Shown here: in pieces, positions 1 to 7,975 of the stretch | How positions within the stretch are numbered: the first letter of the stretch is position 1 | Layout of the letters: each line of letters starts with the position of its first letter | DNA from: Notoacmeibacter ruber | Lineage (GTDB): Bacteria > Pseudomonadota > Alphaproteobacteria > Rhizobiales > Rhizobiaceae | NCBI RefSeq assembly: GCF_003668555.1 | Contig: NZ_RCWN01000001.1 | Span: forward strand, 930,001 to 994,000 | DNA: 64,000 nt | Direction: 5' to 3' | Position numbers and translations under genes: made by a program | The notes under the pieces: generated by a model | The model's input: the letters and a program-made list of their open reading frames with translations, nothing else | What the model was told of the DNA's origin: nothing | Database searches by the model: none

Positions 1-448
1 GACCGCCACGCGTTTCAATCTTCAAGGCGGCTTTCAGATCAAGCCGGAGTTCCTGGCGCTGTTGGTCGCGCTTTCGGTCTATACGAGCGCCTTCATCGCG
101 GAGATCGTTCGCGCCGGTATTCTCTCGGTCAGCCACGGCCAGACCGAGGCCGCATCCGCCCTCGGCCTGCGGCGCGGCAAAATTCTTCGCCACGTGATCG
201 TACCCCAGGCCTTCCGGGTGATCATTCCGCCGCTGACGAGTCAGTATCTCAACCTGACGAAGAACTCCTCGCTGGGTCTTGCCGTCGGTTATCCCGATCT
301 GGTGGCGGTCGGTTCGACCGTCTTGAACCAGACAGGACAGAGCGTGGAAGTCGTGGCGATCTGGATGGCGGTTTATCTCACCATTTCGCTGGTCGTCTCG
401 ATGTTCATGAACTGGTTCAACCGGCGCGTGAAGCTGGTCGAGCGGTAA
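1..448 (+). CDS. aapQ: General L-amino acid ABC transporter permease AapQ (3' part)
   Basis: The reading frame is open from the first bases of the window (codons begin at base 2) and stops at 446-448, so only the C-terminal part of about 148 residues is present. It carries the binding-protein-dependent permease signature: the EAA loop that contacts the ATPase reads roughly EAASALGLRRGKI, followed by the last membrane helices. Its products would form the inner-membrane channel together with AapM. The next gene begins 10 bases later behind a strong AAGGAGG ribosome site, so it is the upstream member of an aapQMP operon. The binding protein AapJ would lie left of the window. Identification is firm; the start is not visible. 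Confidence 0.93.
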   Translation, partial: TATRFNLQGGFQIKPEFLALLVALSVYTSAFIAEIVRAGILSVSHGQTEAASALGLRRGKILRHVIVPQAFRVIIPPLTSQYLNLTKNSSLGLAVGYPDLVAVGSTVLNQTGQSVEVVAIWMAVYLTISLVVSMFMNWFNRRVKLVER

Positions 449-458
449 GGAGGCAATC

Positions 459-1949
459 ATGGAAGAACAGGTTGCAGGCTACGTCGCCGATCAGCAGCTC
501 CCCGCCCGTCCGGCGCCGGCAAGCGAGAAAGGCATCGTTCACGCGATGCGCAAAAACCTTTTCGCCACACCGGTCGATTCGGCGCTCAGCATCATCTTCG
601 GCGCTTTCGCGATCTGGCTTGGCTGGTCGATTCTCAGTTGGGCATTGCTGGACGCGACCTTCCTTGGCGGGGACCGCGCAGCGTGTCTCGGCCCCGAGGG
701 CGGAGAGAAGGGCGGCGCGTGCTGGGCCTTCGTCGGCGCCAAATTCAGCCAGTTCATGTATGGCAGCTACCCGATCGATCTGCGCTGGCGGCCCAATCTG
801 GTAGCCATCGTCTTCGTGATTCTGGTGGCGGGACTGGCAATTCCAAAGGCGCCCTTCAAATCCTTGAATGTCTGGCTTCTGTTCGGTTTGTTCCCGGTCT
901 TCGCCCTGATCATGCTGACAGGTGCTGGTTTCAGCGTGACCGGTGGTTTCATGGCTTTTCTCATGCTGATTGCCGGCATCACCGTCCACCTGCTTTACGC
1001 CGATGATGCGGGAGGCCTGCAGGCCATGCCCGGCAAGGCGTCGGCCCTGGCTCTTCTGGCCGCTTTCGTTTGCATCGTCCTGTCGTCCCTCACCAGCGGA
1101 ACCATCCGTTTTCTCGGCGTGACCTTCACGATGTGGAGCCTTCTGGCATGTCTTGCCGTTCTGCTCTCCGCCGGTGCAATCGCCTTCGGCATGGCAAAAC
1201 GGGCCGGCAGCCAGGTCTGGCGGCCTGTTGTCCCGGTTCTCGTGGCCGCTCTCGTCGCGGTTCTGCTTGCCGAAAATTACGGAATGCGTCCGGTTTCGAC
1301 GACACTGTGGGGCGGCCTGATGCTGACCCTCGTCGTGGCCATCACCGGCATCGCGGCCTCTCTCCCGCTCGGTATTCTGCTGGCGCTCGGCCGGCAGTCG
1401 GATATGCCGGCGATTCGGACGGTCTGCATCATCTTCATCGAGTTCTGGCGCGGTGTCCCGCTCATCACCGTCCTCTTCATGGCCGCCTTCATGCTGCCCT
1501 TGCTGGTTCCGACGGGTGTGACCTTCAATCAGTTGCTGCGCGCGCTGGTGGGCGTTGCGCTGTTCTCTGCGGCCTATATGGCGGAAGTCATCCGAGGCGG
1601 CCTGCAGGCGATTCCCAAGGGCCAGTATGAGGGTGCCCAGTCATTGGGCCTGTCCTACTGGCAGTCGATGCGGATGATCATCCTGCCGCAGGCCCTAAAG
1701 CTCGTGATCCCCGGGATCGTGAACACGTTCATCGGTCTCTTCAAGGATACGTCGCTGGTCTACATTATCGGCCTCGCCGACCTCCTCGGTACGGTGCGGC
1801 GCGGTTTCTCCGATCCCAACTGGATCACGCCGTCCACCGCGGCGACCGGCCTCGTTTTCGCAGGCTTCGTTTTCTGGCTCTTCTGCTTTGGCATGAGCCG
1901 CTACAGTCAATACGTCGAACGCCGGCTCGATACCGGTTACAAGCGCTAA
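459..1949 (+). CDS. aapM: General L-amino acid ABC transporter permease AapM, enlarged
   Basis: Second permease of the broad-range amino-acid ABC importer, 496 residues. The ATG is preceded by AAGGAGG at good spacing. The N-terminal third (GACWAFVGAKFSQF around residues 87-99) and the C-terminal core, from TTLWGGLMLTL near 291 to the EAA loop (EGAQSLGLSYWQS), match AapM. Rhizobial AapM proteins are, as I recall them, about 380-400 residues. Here an extra hydrophobic stretch of roughly 120 residues (about 160-283, several probable membrane helices) sits between these two parts. The frame is unbroken through it. Followed 12 bases later by aapP. Function is confident; the role of the insertion is unknown. 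Confidence 0.93.
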   Translation: MEEQVAGYVADQQLPARPAPASEKGIVHAMRKNLFATPVDSALSIIFGAFAIWLGWSILSWALLDATFLGGDRAACLGPEGGEKGGACWAFVGAKFSQFMYGSYPIDLRWRPNLVAIVFVILVAGLAIPKAPFKSLNVWLLFGLFPVFALIMLTGAGFSVTGGFMAFLMLIAGITVHLLYADDAGGLQAMPGKASALALLAAFVCIVLSSLTSGTIRFLGVTFTMWSLLACLAVLLSAGAIAFGMAKRAGSQVWRPVVPVLVAALVAVLLAENYGMRPVSTTLWGGLMLTLVVAITGIAASLPLGILLALGRQSDMPAIRTVCIIFIEFWRGVPLITVLFMAAFMLPLLVPTGVTFNQLLRALVGVALFSAAYMAEVIRGGLQAIPKGQYEGAQSLGLSYWQSMRMIILPQALKLVIPGIVNTFIGLFKDTSLVYIIGLADLLGTVRRGFSDPNWITPSTAATGLVFAGFVFWLFCFGMSRYSQYVERRLDTGYKR

Positions 1950-1961
1950 AAGGGGCTTCTC

Positions 1962-2792
1962 ATGACCGACCAGACAATGGCTACCGGCAACACGCCCGAT
2001 CCTGCCGTGGCTGCCAGCGGCAACGTCGAGACGAGCAAGATGCAGGTCAGCAAGACCGACGTTGCGGTCGAGATGATCAAGGTCAACAAATGGTACGGCG
2101 ACTTCCACGTTCTTCGCGACATCGATCTGAAAGTCATGCGCGGCGAGCGGATCGTCATCGCGGGCCCGTCGGGCTCCGGCAAGTCCACCATGATTCGCTG
2201 CATCAACCGGCTGGAAGAGCACCAGGAAGGCAAGATTTTCGTCGACGGAACCGAACTCACCCACGATCTGAAAAAGATCGACGAGGTGCGTCGAGAGGTC
2301 GGCATGGTCTTCCAGCACTTCAACCTCTTCCCCCATCTCACGATTCTTCAGAACTGCACATTGGCGCCGATCGAGGTGCGCAAGATGCCGAAGAAAGAGG
2401 CTGAAGAGATCGCCATGCACTATCTGGAGCGGGTGAAGATTCCGGAGCAGGCGAACAAATATCCTGGCCAGCTTTCAGGCGGTCAGCAGCAGCGTGTCGC
2501 CATTGCACGTTCGCTTTGTATGAATCCGCGGATCATGCTGTTCGACGAGCCGACCTCGGCTCTCGATCCGGAGATGATCAAGGAAGTGCTCGACACCATG
2601 GTCGGCCTAGCCGAAGAAGGCATGACCATGCTGTGCGTGACGCACGAAATGGGCTTTGCGCGGCAGGTCGCCAACCGCGTCATCTTCATGGATGCCGGTC
2701 AGATCGTCGAGCAGAACAATCCGCAGGACTTCTTCGACAACCCGCAGCATGAGCGCACCAAGCTGTTCCTGAGCCAGATTCTGCACGGATAA
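1962..2792 (+). CDS. aapP: General L-amino acid ABC transporter ATP-binding protein AapP
   Basis: ATPase that drives the AapQM importer from the cytoplasmic face, 276 residues. Walker A is GPSGSGKS, the Q-loop is [10 protein letters not shown], the ABC signature LSGGQQQR, Walker [13 protein letters not shown], and the switch histidine is in THEMGF. All are intact. The N-terminus has about 35 residues before the usual ABC start, rich in small polar residues; an internal ATG at codon 27 (MQVSKTD) is a possible alternative start. It closes the aap operon and is followed by a rho-independent terminator at about 2836-2865. PolA-type amino-acid transporters of this class are high-affinity importers of many L-amino acids. 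Confidence 0.95.
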   Translation: MTDQTMATGNTPDPAVAASGNVETSKMQVSKTDVAVEMIKVNKWYGDFHVLRDIDLKVMRGERIVIAGPSGSGKSTMIRCINRLEEHQEGKIFVDGTELTHDLKKIDEVRREVGMVFQHFNLFPHLTILQNCTLAPIEVRKMPKKEAEEIAMHYLERVKIPEQANKYPGQLSGGQQQRVAIARSLCMNPRIMLFDEPTSALDPEMIKEVLDTMVGLAEEGMTMLCVTHEMGFARQVANRVIFMDAGQIVEQNNPQDFFDNPQHERTKLFLSQILHG

Positions 2793-2835
2793 GCCGGAGC
2801 AACCGCTCCTGGGCTGAAGCCGTTGACCGAAAAGG

Positions 2836-2865
2836 AAGGCGAGCCGCTTTGCCTGGCTCGCTTTT
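2836..2865 (+). terminator. Rho-independent terminator of the aap operon
   Basis: A 7-bp GC-rich stem (GCGAGCC / GGCTCGC, 2839-2845 and 2855-2861) with a 9-base loop is followed by TTTT. A-T and G-T pairs extend it at the base. It lies 45 bases beyond the aapP stop and 70 bases before the next start. Confidence 0.8.
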
Positions 2866-2937
2866 CGTGGCAGTCAGCGGGGGAACAATGCTGATCGACA
2901 GGCCGCATTTTCACGGCTTTTCCAAGAGGGTGTTGCT

Positions 2938-3645
2938 GTGACTGAATTCGTGATCGACGTGCCGGAGACGCCCTCGGTGGCCGTTGCAGGAACCGATTCG
3001 CGCTTTCCCGTTCGTCGTATTTTCTGTGTCGGCCGGAACTACGCCGCCCATGCACGGGAAATGGGAAACGATCCGGATCGTGAGCCGCCGTTCTTCTTCA
3101 CCAAGCCCGCGGATGCGGTGGTCGACGCAGGCCGAAGCGAAAACGCTGTCATTCCTTATCCGCCGGAGACCGAAGATCTCCATTATGAAGTCGAGCTGAC
3201 CGTCGCGATCGGCAAGGGCGGCCGTAACATCGCACCGGATCGGGCTCTCGATCATGTTTTCGGATACGCTGTGGGCCTCGATCTGACGCGGCGCGACCTG
3301 CAGGCTGCCGCCAAGAAGATGGGCCGGCCCTGGGACTGTGCGAAGGGGTTCGATCGCTCCGCCCCCCTTGCGCCGATCCAGCCCGCCGGCGGATATGATC
3401 CGGCGCGGGGGCGCATCTGGCTGTCCGTCGATGGCGAGACGAAACAGGAGGCCGATCTCGCCGATCTGATCTGGCCGGTCCGAGATGTCATCGCGATCGT
3501 CAGCCAGTCGATGGAATTGCAGCCCGGAGACCTGATCATGACGGGAACGCCGGCAGGGGTCGGGGCGGTTGTCGCTGGCCAGCGCCTCGAAGGAGGCGTA
3601 GACGGGCTGGAGGAGATCGTCATAACTATCGGAGATCGCGAATGA
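2938..3645 (+). CDS. Fumarylacetoacetate hydrolase family; probable fumarylpyruvate hydrolase
   Basis: A 235-residue enzyme of the FAH fold. It starts at a GTG behind GAGGGTG. Family features visible are CVGRNYAAHA near residue 29, the metal-binding acidic residues in LHYEVELTV (about 81-89), the GLDLTRRDLQ segment, and PGDLIMTGTPAGVG near the end. The short single-domain length and the ATGA overlap with a zeta-class GST-like isomerase suggest fumarylpyruvate hydrolase, which splits fumarylpyruvate into fumarate and pyruvate in gentisate degradation. No gentisate 1,2-dioxygenase lies in the window. An acylpyruvase or other FAH-family activity remains possible. Confidence 0.85.
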   Translation: MTEFVIDVPETPSVAVAGTDSRFPVRRIFCVGRNYAAHAREMGNDPDREPPFFFTKPADAVVDAGRSENAVIPYPPETEDLHYEVELTVAIGKGGRNIAPDRALDHVFGYAVGLDLTRRDLQAAAKKMGRPWDCAKGFDRSAPLAPIQPAGGYDPARGRIWLSVDGETKQEADLADLIWPVRDVIAIVSQSMELQPGDLIMTGTPAGVGAVVAGQRLEGGVDGLEEIVITIGDRE

Positions 3646-4304
3646 GCGGTAAGACCGCAGATTATGTCCTTCACGGCTATTTTCGCTCGTCCACCAGCTT
3701 TCGTACGAGAATAGCGCTCAATCTCAAGGACATCGCCTACGATCAGGTCACCTATAATTTGCGCGCGGGCGAACAGCGCTCCGAAGGTTATCTGCAACGC
3801 AACAGGCAGGGGCTGGTGCCTGCGCTTCAGTTGCCGGACGGCTCCCATCTGAACCAGTCCTTGGCAATCATTGAATGGTTGGACGAAACCCATCCAGAAC
3901 CGCCTTTGCTGCCGCAAGACGCGCAGCAGCGCGCACGGGTCAGAAGTCTTTCCCATGCCGTCGCTCTCGACATTCATCCTTTGAACAATCTGCGCGTCCT
4001 GAACCGGCTCCGCAGCCAGTTCGACGCCGATGACGAGGCGGTCAAGGAGTGGTTTCAACACTGGGTCGGTCTGGAATTTTCGGCGCTTGAAAGGCGGCTT
4101 TCCAGCGAAGCCGAAACGGGTAAGTTCTGCCACGGCGACACGGTCACGATGGCCGATATCTGTCTTGTCGCGCAGTCGGTCAACAATCGACGCTTCGAGG
4201 TGGATGAAGAGCCTTATCCCGTCATCCGCCGGATCGTGGAGACCTGCCTGAAGCTGGAAGCGTTCGAACGTGCGCTGCCCGCAAACCAGCCCGACGCCGG
4301 CTGA
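3642..4304 (+). CDS. maiA: Maleylacetoacetate / maleylpyruvate isomerase (zeta-class GST)
   Basis: A 220-residue zeta-class glutathione S-transferase. The N-terminal thioredoxin-like half has the active-site signature SSTSFRTRIAL (family SSxSxRVRIAL), followed by NRQGLVPAL and the glutathione-contact NQSLAIIEWLDE. The C-terminal helical half carries HGDTVTMADICL, matching the family GDxxTxADxCL pattern. The enzyme performs glutathione-dependent cis-trans isomerisation of maleylpyruvate or maleylacetoacetate. Its ATG overlaps the hydrolase stop (ATGA, 3642-3645), so the two are translationally coupled. Together they would take maleylpyruvate to fumarate plus pyruvate. Substrate preference between gentisate and homogentisate pathways cannot be read from sequence. 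Confidence 0.9.
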   Translation: MSGKTADYVLHGYFRSSTSFRTRIALNLKDIAYDQVTYNLRAGEQRSEGYLQRNRQGLVPALQLPDGSHLNQSLAIIEWLDETHPEPPLLPQDAQQRARVRSLSHAVALDIHPLNNLRVLNRLRSQFDADDEAVKEWFQHWVGLEFSALERRLSSEAETGKFCHGDTVTMADICLVAQSVNNRRFEVDEEPYPVIRRIVETCLKLEAFERALPANQPDAG

Positions 4305-4344
4305 GGCCGGACGCCTTTTCCGACGTCTCCACTTTAAAAGCGCG

Positions 4345-4983
4345 TCACCAGCGCAGGAAAAGCCGACCTGCCAGGCCGCCGAGACCCGTGACGGCTGCGA
4401 CAGAGACGCCATACCAGACCGCTAGAAAGAAGGGTGAATCATCCGGGCAATGCGCGGCGTACAGGAACGTCGCGACCGCACCGCTGAAAAGCCCCGCCAT
4501 TGCGCCGGACAGGATCGGGCGGACGGACGCTCTTTGCCGTATCGCCGCCACGACGATGCCGAGAAGCGGCAGGGCGAGTAGAAAGACCGAGAGAGCACAG
4601 GCCGCCGGATTGCTGCCCATGAGGCGATTGGACCATCGCGCGGGAGGAATGACCATCATTTCAATGCCTATTCCGAGCAGGAGAACGACCAGCCCGAAGC
4701 CGAGCCATCCGATATGGCGAAGCGGTCGGCCGGTCGGGTCCGCCGTTTCGATGACGAGACGCAAGGCCGCCGCCGCCAAAAGCGCGGCGACGAGCGGTTT
4801 GAGGAGAAAGCCGTAATCCCCTGAAACCGCAGCCAGATCCGGACGGACGGCGAAAATGCTGAACATCAGGCCGCTTCCGACCAGTAAAGTCGCGCCAATG
4901 ACGAACAGCCAGGGCAGGGGCTTGCCTGGCCCGTTGCGCCGGGCATCCTGTGCCAGTCCTTCGATAACGTCTTCGGTCTTCAT
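4345..4983 (-). CDS. nrsF: NrsF-type membrane anti-sigma factor (DUF1109)
   Basis: A 212-residue integral membrane protein with about six predicted helices (for example around residues 24-45, 62-78, 91-112, 127-148, 158-177 and 187-207). It matches the DUF1109/NrsF family that holds the ECF factor SigF inactive at the membrane. Two cysteines, C129 in PAACALS and C179 in AAHCPDD, lie at nearly the positions I recall for the two functionally required cysteines of Caulobacter NrsF (C131 and C181). This supports a thiol or metal stress sensor role. Its ATG overlaps the sigF stop (ATGA), giving a coupled sigF-nrsF operon. Confidence 0.88.
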   Translation of the reverse strand: MKTEDVIEGLAQDARRNGPGKPLPWLFVIGATLLVGSGLMFSIFAVRPDLAAVSGDYGFLLKPLVAALLAAAALRLVIETADPTGRPLRHIGWLGFGLVVLLLGIGIEMMVIPPARWSNRLMGSNPAACALSVFLLALPLLGIVVAAIRQRASVRPILSGAMAGLFSGAVATFLYAAHCPDDSPFFLAVWYGVSVAAVTGLGGLAGRLFLRW

Positions 4984-5537
4984 TCCTTCTCGTCCCCGAA
5001 ACGTTTTCTGATGGAAGCGAGGCCCCGATGGAAAGCCACACGCACAGCGCCTTCGCTGATCCCGAGTTGCCGAGCCGTGTCCGGGATGCTGCGGCCGTTG
5101 AGCGAGATTTCCGTCACGACCTGCCGCGACCGTCCGCTCAATTCGCCGACTGCCCGTTCCAGTTCGTGGTCGAGAATGACCGGCTCCGCCTGATGATCGC
5201 TCAGTACTGCCTCGAAATCGGCAATGTCCAAATGGAGATGCCGTTTATTGGCACGCCAATAATCGATGGCCTTGTAACGCGTTATGGCAAACAGCCAGGC
5301 GGCGACCGGTTTGTGAGGCTGCCAGCTATGCCGCTTTTTATGGACGGCGATCAGGACATCCTGCACCACATCTTCAATATCGGCAGCTTGGCCTGCTCCC
5401 ATTTTGCCACGCAGGAACGCGCGCAGGACTTTGGAAACTTCATCCAGAAAGCGCCGGTATGCGTGAACATCGCCGTTGAGCGCCGACACGAAAAGGCCAT
5501 CTAGATCGGGTGGTGGGGGCGGCGCGGTCAACTGCAT
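4980..5537 (-). CDS. sigF: ECF RNA polymerase sigma factor SigF
   Basis: An ECF sigma factor of about 185 residues. Region 2 includes IEDVVQDVLIAVHKKRHSW and the AWLFAITRYKAIDYWR stretch. Region 4 has LSGRSRQVVTEISLNGRSIPDTARQLGISEGAVRVAFHR, a helix-turn-helix for the -35 element, split here only for description. I chose the ATG at 5537 (Met-Gln-Leu) because GGAGG lies just before it and a candidate SigF promoter overlaps the region. The longer ATG at 5555 has no ribosome site and would lie upstream of the predicted transcription start. Paired with its anti-sigma factor NrsF through an ATGA overlap. Known relatives respond to heavy metals and oxidants. Confidence 0.88.
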   Translation of the reverse strand: MQLTAPPPPPDLDGLFVSALNGDVHAYRRFLDEVSKVLRAFLRGKMGAGQAADIEDVVQDVLIAVHKKRHSWQPHKPVAAWLFAITRYKAIDYWRANKRHLHLDIADFEAVLSDHQAEPVILDHELERAVGELSGRSRQVVTEISLNGRSIPDTARQLGISEGAVRVAFHRGLASIRKRFGDEKE

Positions 5538-5545
5538 ATCCTCCA

Positions 5546-5571
5546 TTCGAGGCATCGCGGCCCGATGTTAC
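5546..5571 (-). promoter_or_regulatory. Candidate SigF autoregulatory promoter
   Basis: On the minus strand GTAACA (5571-5566) is followed by exactly 16 bases and then CGAA (5549-5546). This matches, at five of six -35 bases and all -10 bases, the GTAACC-N16-CGAA pattern I recall for Caulobacter SigF promoters. Transcription would start near 5538-5540, so the message would be leaderless or nearly so from the ATG at 5537. Confidence 0.55.
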
Positions 5572-5690
5572 AGAAGAGCGGTCCGGTTTGACAGGTCGAC
5601 GGAGCGTAGCGGCCTTCGGTCCGGGGCTGCCATTGTCGCTCATCGGGAAAATCGCTAAGCCGACCGCCGCGGAACGCAGAGAGGTAATCC

Positions 5691-6938
5691 ATGTCCGACA
5701 GGCAAACCATCATCATTGTCGGCGCCGGCCAGGCGGGGGCCCAGCTTGCGGCCAGCCTTCGGCAGGAAGGATATGTCGGAGATGTCGTGCTCTACGGCGA
5801 TGAGCCTGGCTTGCCCTATCAGCGCCCGCCGCTTTCCAAGACCTACATGAAGGAGGGAAATCCCGACCGTCTTCTTCTGCGAGGGGAGAGCTTCTTTGAG
5901 GACAATGACATCGAGCTGCACAGCGGCACGAAGATCGCCTCGATCGACCGGCCGGCGAAGAAGGTCGTTCTCGAGAACGGTTCGCGGCGGAGATATGACC
6001 ATCTCGTTCTGGCGACGGGAGCAACGAACCGCACGCTTCCCATTCCCGGGATCGATCTCGACGGCGTTCTCGAATTGCGCACGCTCGCCCATGCCGAGGA
6101 TATACGCGGCCGCATTGCCGAAGCACGGCAGGTGGCGATTATCGGCGGCGGCTTCATCGGGCTGGAATTTGCCGCCATGGCGCGTGGGCTCGGTGCCGAG
6201 GTGGCGGTCTTCGAGATGGGCGATCGCGTAATGGCCCGTGCGGTCGCCCCCGAAACAAGCGCCTATTTCGAAGATTTTCATCGGTCGATCGGCGTTGATC
6301 TGCACCTTCAAACCGGGGTGAGCGAGATCATCGATGCAGGCGATGGAAAGGTTGGCGGTCTGATCCTGAGCGATGGCAGACGCGTGGAAGCGGACCTCGT
6401 GCTTGTCGCGGCGGGCGTCGTGGCGTCAGACGGTCTCGGACGGGAGGCCGGACTGCCGGTCGAGAATGGAATCATCGTCGATGACGTTCTTCAGACGGCT
6501 GATCCGTCGATCAGTGCGATCGGTGACTGTGCAGCGTTCACGCATCCGCTGGGGGAGGGACGCATGCGCATTGAGTCGGTTCAGAATGCGACGGATCAGG
6601 CGCGAACCGTCGCCGCACGCCTTGCCAAGGGCCACAGTGACGACGGCCATCCACCCTATTCGGGTTTTCCGTGGTTCTGGAGCGATCAGGCAGATCGCAA
6701 GCTCCAGATCGCTGGATTGACTGCGGGGGCCGACGAGCGCGTTGTTCGGCACAATGAACGCGGCGGCTTTCTGGTCCATTGTTTTCGAGACGGACGCTAT
6801 ATCGGCCTGGAAACCGTCAATGCACCCGGCGACCATCTTATGGCGCGGCGTCTTCTTGCAGCGGGTATCGAGCTTGATCGGGCCACGCTTGAAGAGGCCG
6901 ATTTCGACCTGAAGAGCTTCAAGGACCGCCTGAAGTAG
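5691..6938 (+). CDS. FAD/NAD-dependent ferredoxin (rubredoxin-type) reductase
   Basis: A 415-residue flavoprotein of the BphA4/putidaredoxin reductase family. It transfers electrons from NAD(P)H to a small iron-sulfur protein, usually one feeding an oxygenase or P450. The FAD-binding glycine motif is VGAGQAGAQLA at the N-terminus, followed by LPYQRPPLSK. The NAD-binding motif is IIGGGFIGLEFAA near residue 150, and the second FAD contact is ISAIGDCA near 280. A reductase C-terminal domain follows (SGFPWFWSDQ). It is divergent from sigF. No ferredoxin or terminal oxygenase lies nearby, so the partner is unknown. The ATG is preceded by AGAGAGG. Confidence 0.88.
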   Translation: MSDRQTIIIVGAGQAGAQLAASLRQEGYVGDVVLYGDEPGLPYQRPPLSKTYMKEGNPDRLLLRGESFFEDNDIELHSGTKIASIDRPAKKVVLENGSRRRYDHLVLATGATNRTLPIPGIDLDGVLELRTLAHAEDIRGRIAEARQVAIIGGGFIGLEFAAMARGLGAEVAVFEMGDRVMARAVAPETSAYFEDFHRSIGVDLHLQTGVSEIIDAGDGKVGGLILSDGRRVEADLVLVAAGVVASDGLGREAGLPVENGIIVDDVLQTADPSISAIGDCAAFTHPLGEGRMRIESVQNATDQARTVAARLAKGHSDDGHPPYSGFPWFWSDQADRKLQIAGLTAGADERVVRHNERGGFLVHCFRDGRYIGLETVNAPGDHLMARRLLAAGIELDRATLEEADFDLKSFKDRLK

Positions 6939-6948
6939 GAAGCGCGGC

Positions 6949-7842
6949 CTAGACCGTCAGCCCTTTCGGCTCCGGCAGGCCATGGGTGCGGCAGGCGGCG
7001 GTCAGCGTGTTGACGAGCAGGCAGGCGATCGTCATCGGGCCGACACCGCCCGGCACTGGCGTAATCGCTCCGGCGCGCGGAGACACGCTCTCGAAATCGA
7101 CATCGCCCACGAGACCGGTCTTGCCGTCCGGCTTCTCAATACGGTTGATGCCGACATCGATCACGGTCGCGCCTTCCTTCACATAGTCGCTCGTGATCAT
7201 TTTCGTGCGACCGACAGCTGCGACAAGAATATCCGCCTGCCGGCAGACAGCCTGCAGATCTTTCGTTCGGCTATGCGCGATGGTGACGGTGCAGCTTTCC
7301 CGCAGGAGAAGCTGGGCCATCGGTTTTCCGACGATATTGGAGCGGCCGACCACCACCGCGTTCAGGCCCGATAGCGAGCCATGGAGATCGCGGAGCATCA
7401 TGAGGCAGCCAAGCGGTGTGCAAGGCACCATCGCCTCCTGGCCCGTTGCGAGGCGTCCAACGTTCTGAATGTGAAAGCCGTCGACGTCCTTCTCGGGCGC
7501 GATCGCATTGATTACCAGCGATTCATCGAGATGGCCGGGCAGCGGCAGTTGAACGAGAATACCATTCACGGACGGGTCGGTATTCAATTGCTCGATCAGT
7601 GCAAGCAGTTGCTCCTGGCTCGTTTCCGCCGGAAGTTTGTGCTGGAAGGAGTGCATGCCCGCCTCGACGGTCTGCTTGCCCTTGTTGCGCACATAGATTT
7701 CGCTGGCGGGATTATCGCCCACCAGAACGCAGGCCAGACCGGGTGTGATCCCGCTTTCTTCCTTGAGTCTTGCAACATGATCGGCAACGCGTGCCCGCAC
7801 TCCGGCCGCGAACAATTTGCCATCGATGATTGTCGCCGTCAT
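6949..7842 (-). CDS. folD: Bifunctional methylenetetrahydrofolate dehydrogenase / cyclohydrolase FolD
   Basis: A 297-residue cytosolic enzyme that interconverts 5,10-methylene-, methenyl- and 10-formyl-tetrahydrofolate with NADP. Signatures seen are [14 protein letters not shown] (the family YxxxKxKxxxxxGI segment with the catalytic lysine), [31 protein letters not shown], and the Rossmann motif [25 protein letters not shown] near the C-terminus completes the pattern. It stands convergent to the reductase gene with a 10-base gap. In relatives folD often sits beside sarcosine oxidase genes, which make its substrate; here those are about 13 kb away. Confidence 0.96.
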   Translation of the reverse strand: MTATIIDGKLFAAGVRARVADHVARLKEESGITPGLACVLVGDNPASEIYVRNKGKQTVEAGMHSFQHKLPAETSQEQLLALIEQLNTDPSVNGILVQLPLPGHLDESLVINAIAPEKDVDGFHIQNVGRLATGQEAMVPCTPLGCLMMLRDLHGSLSGLNAVVVGRSNIVGKPMAQLLLRESCTVTIAHSRTKDLQAVCRQADILVAAVGRTKMITSDYVKEGATVIDVGINRIEKPDGKTGLVGDVDFESVSPRAGAITPVPGGVGPMTIACLLVNTLTAACRTHGLPEPKGLTV

Positions 7843-7975
7843 CGGGCGTGATCCTCGATCTGTTTTCAGAAGACGCGCCTATGGCACGGCCGCCGCGGGC
7901 TTAACAACCACCTGACAGCTAGAAACAGCGAATCTGCGCACCATTTGGACAAAGAAGAGAGATCGGGGACGGTGA

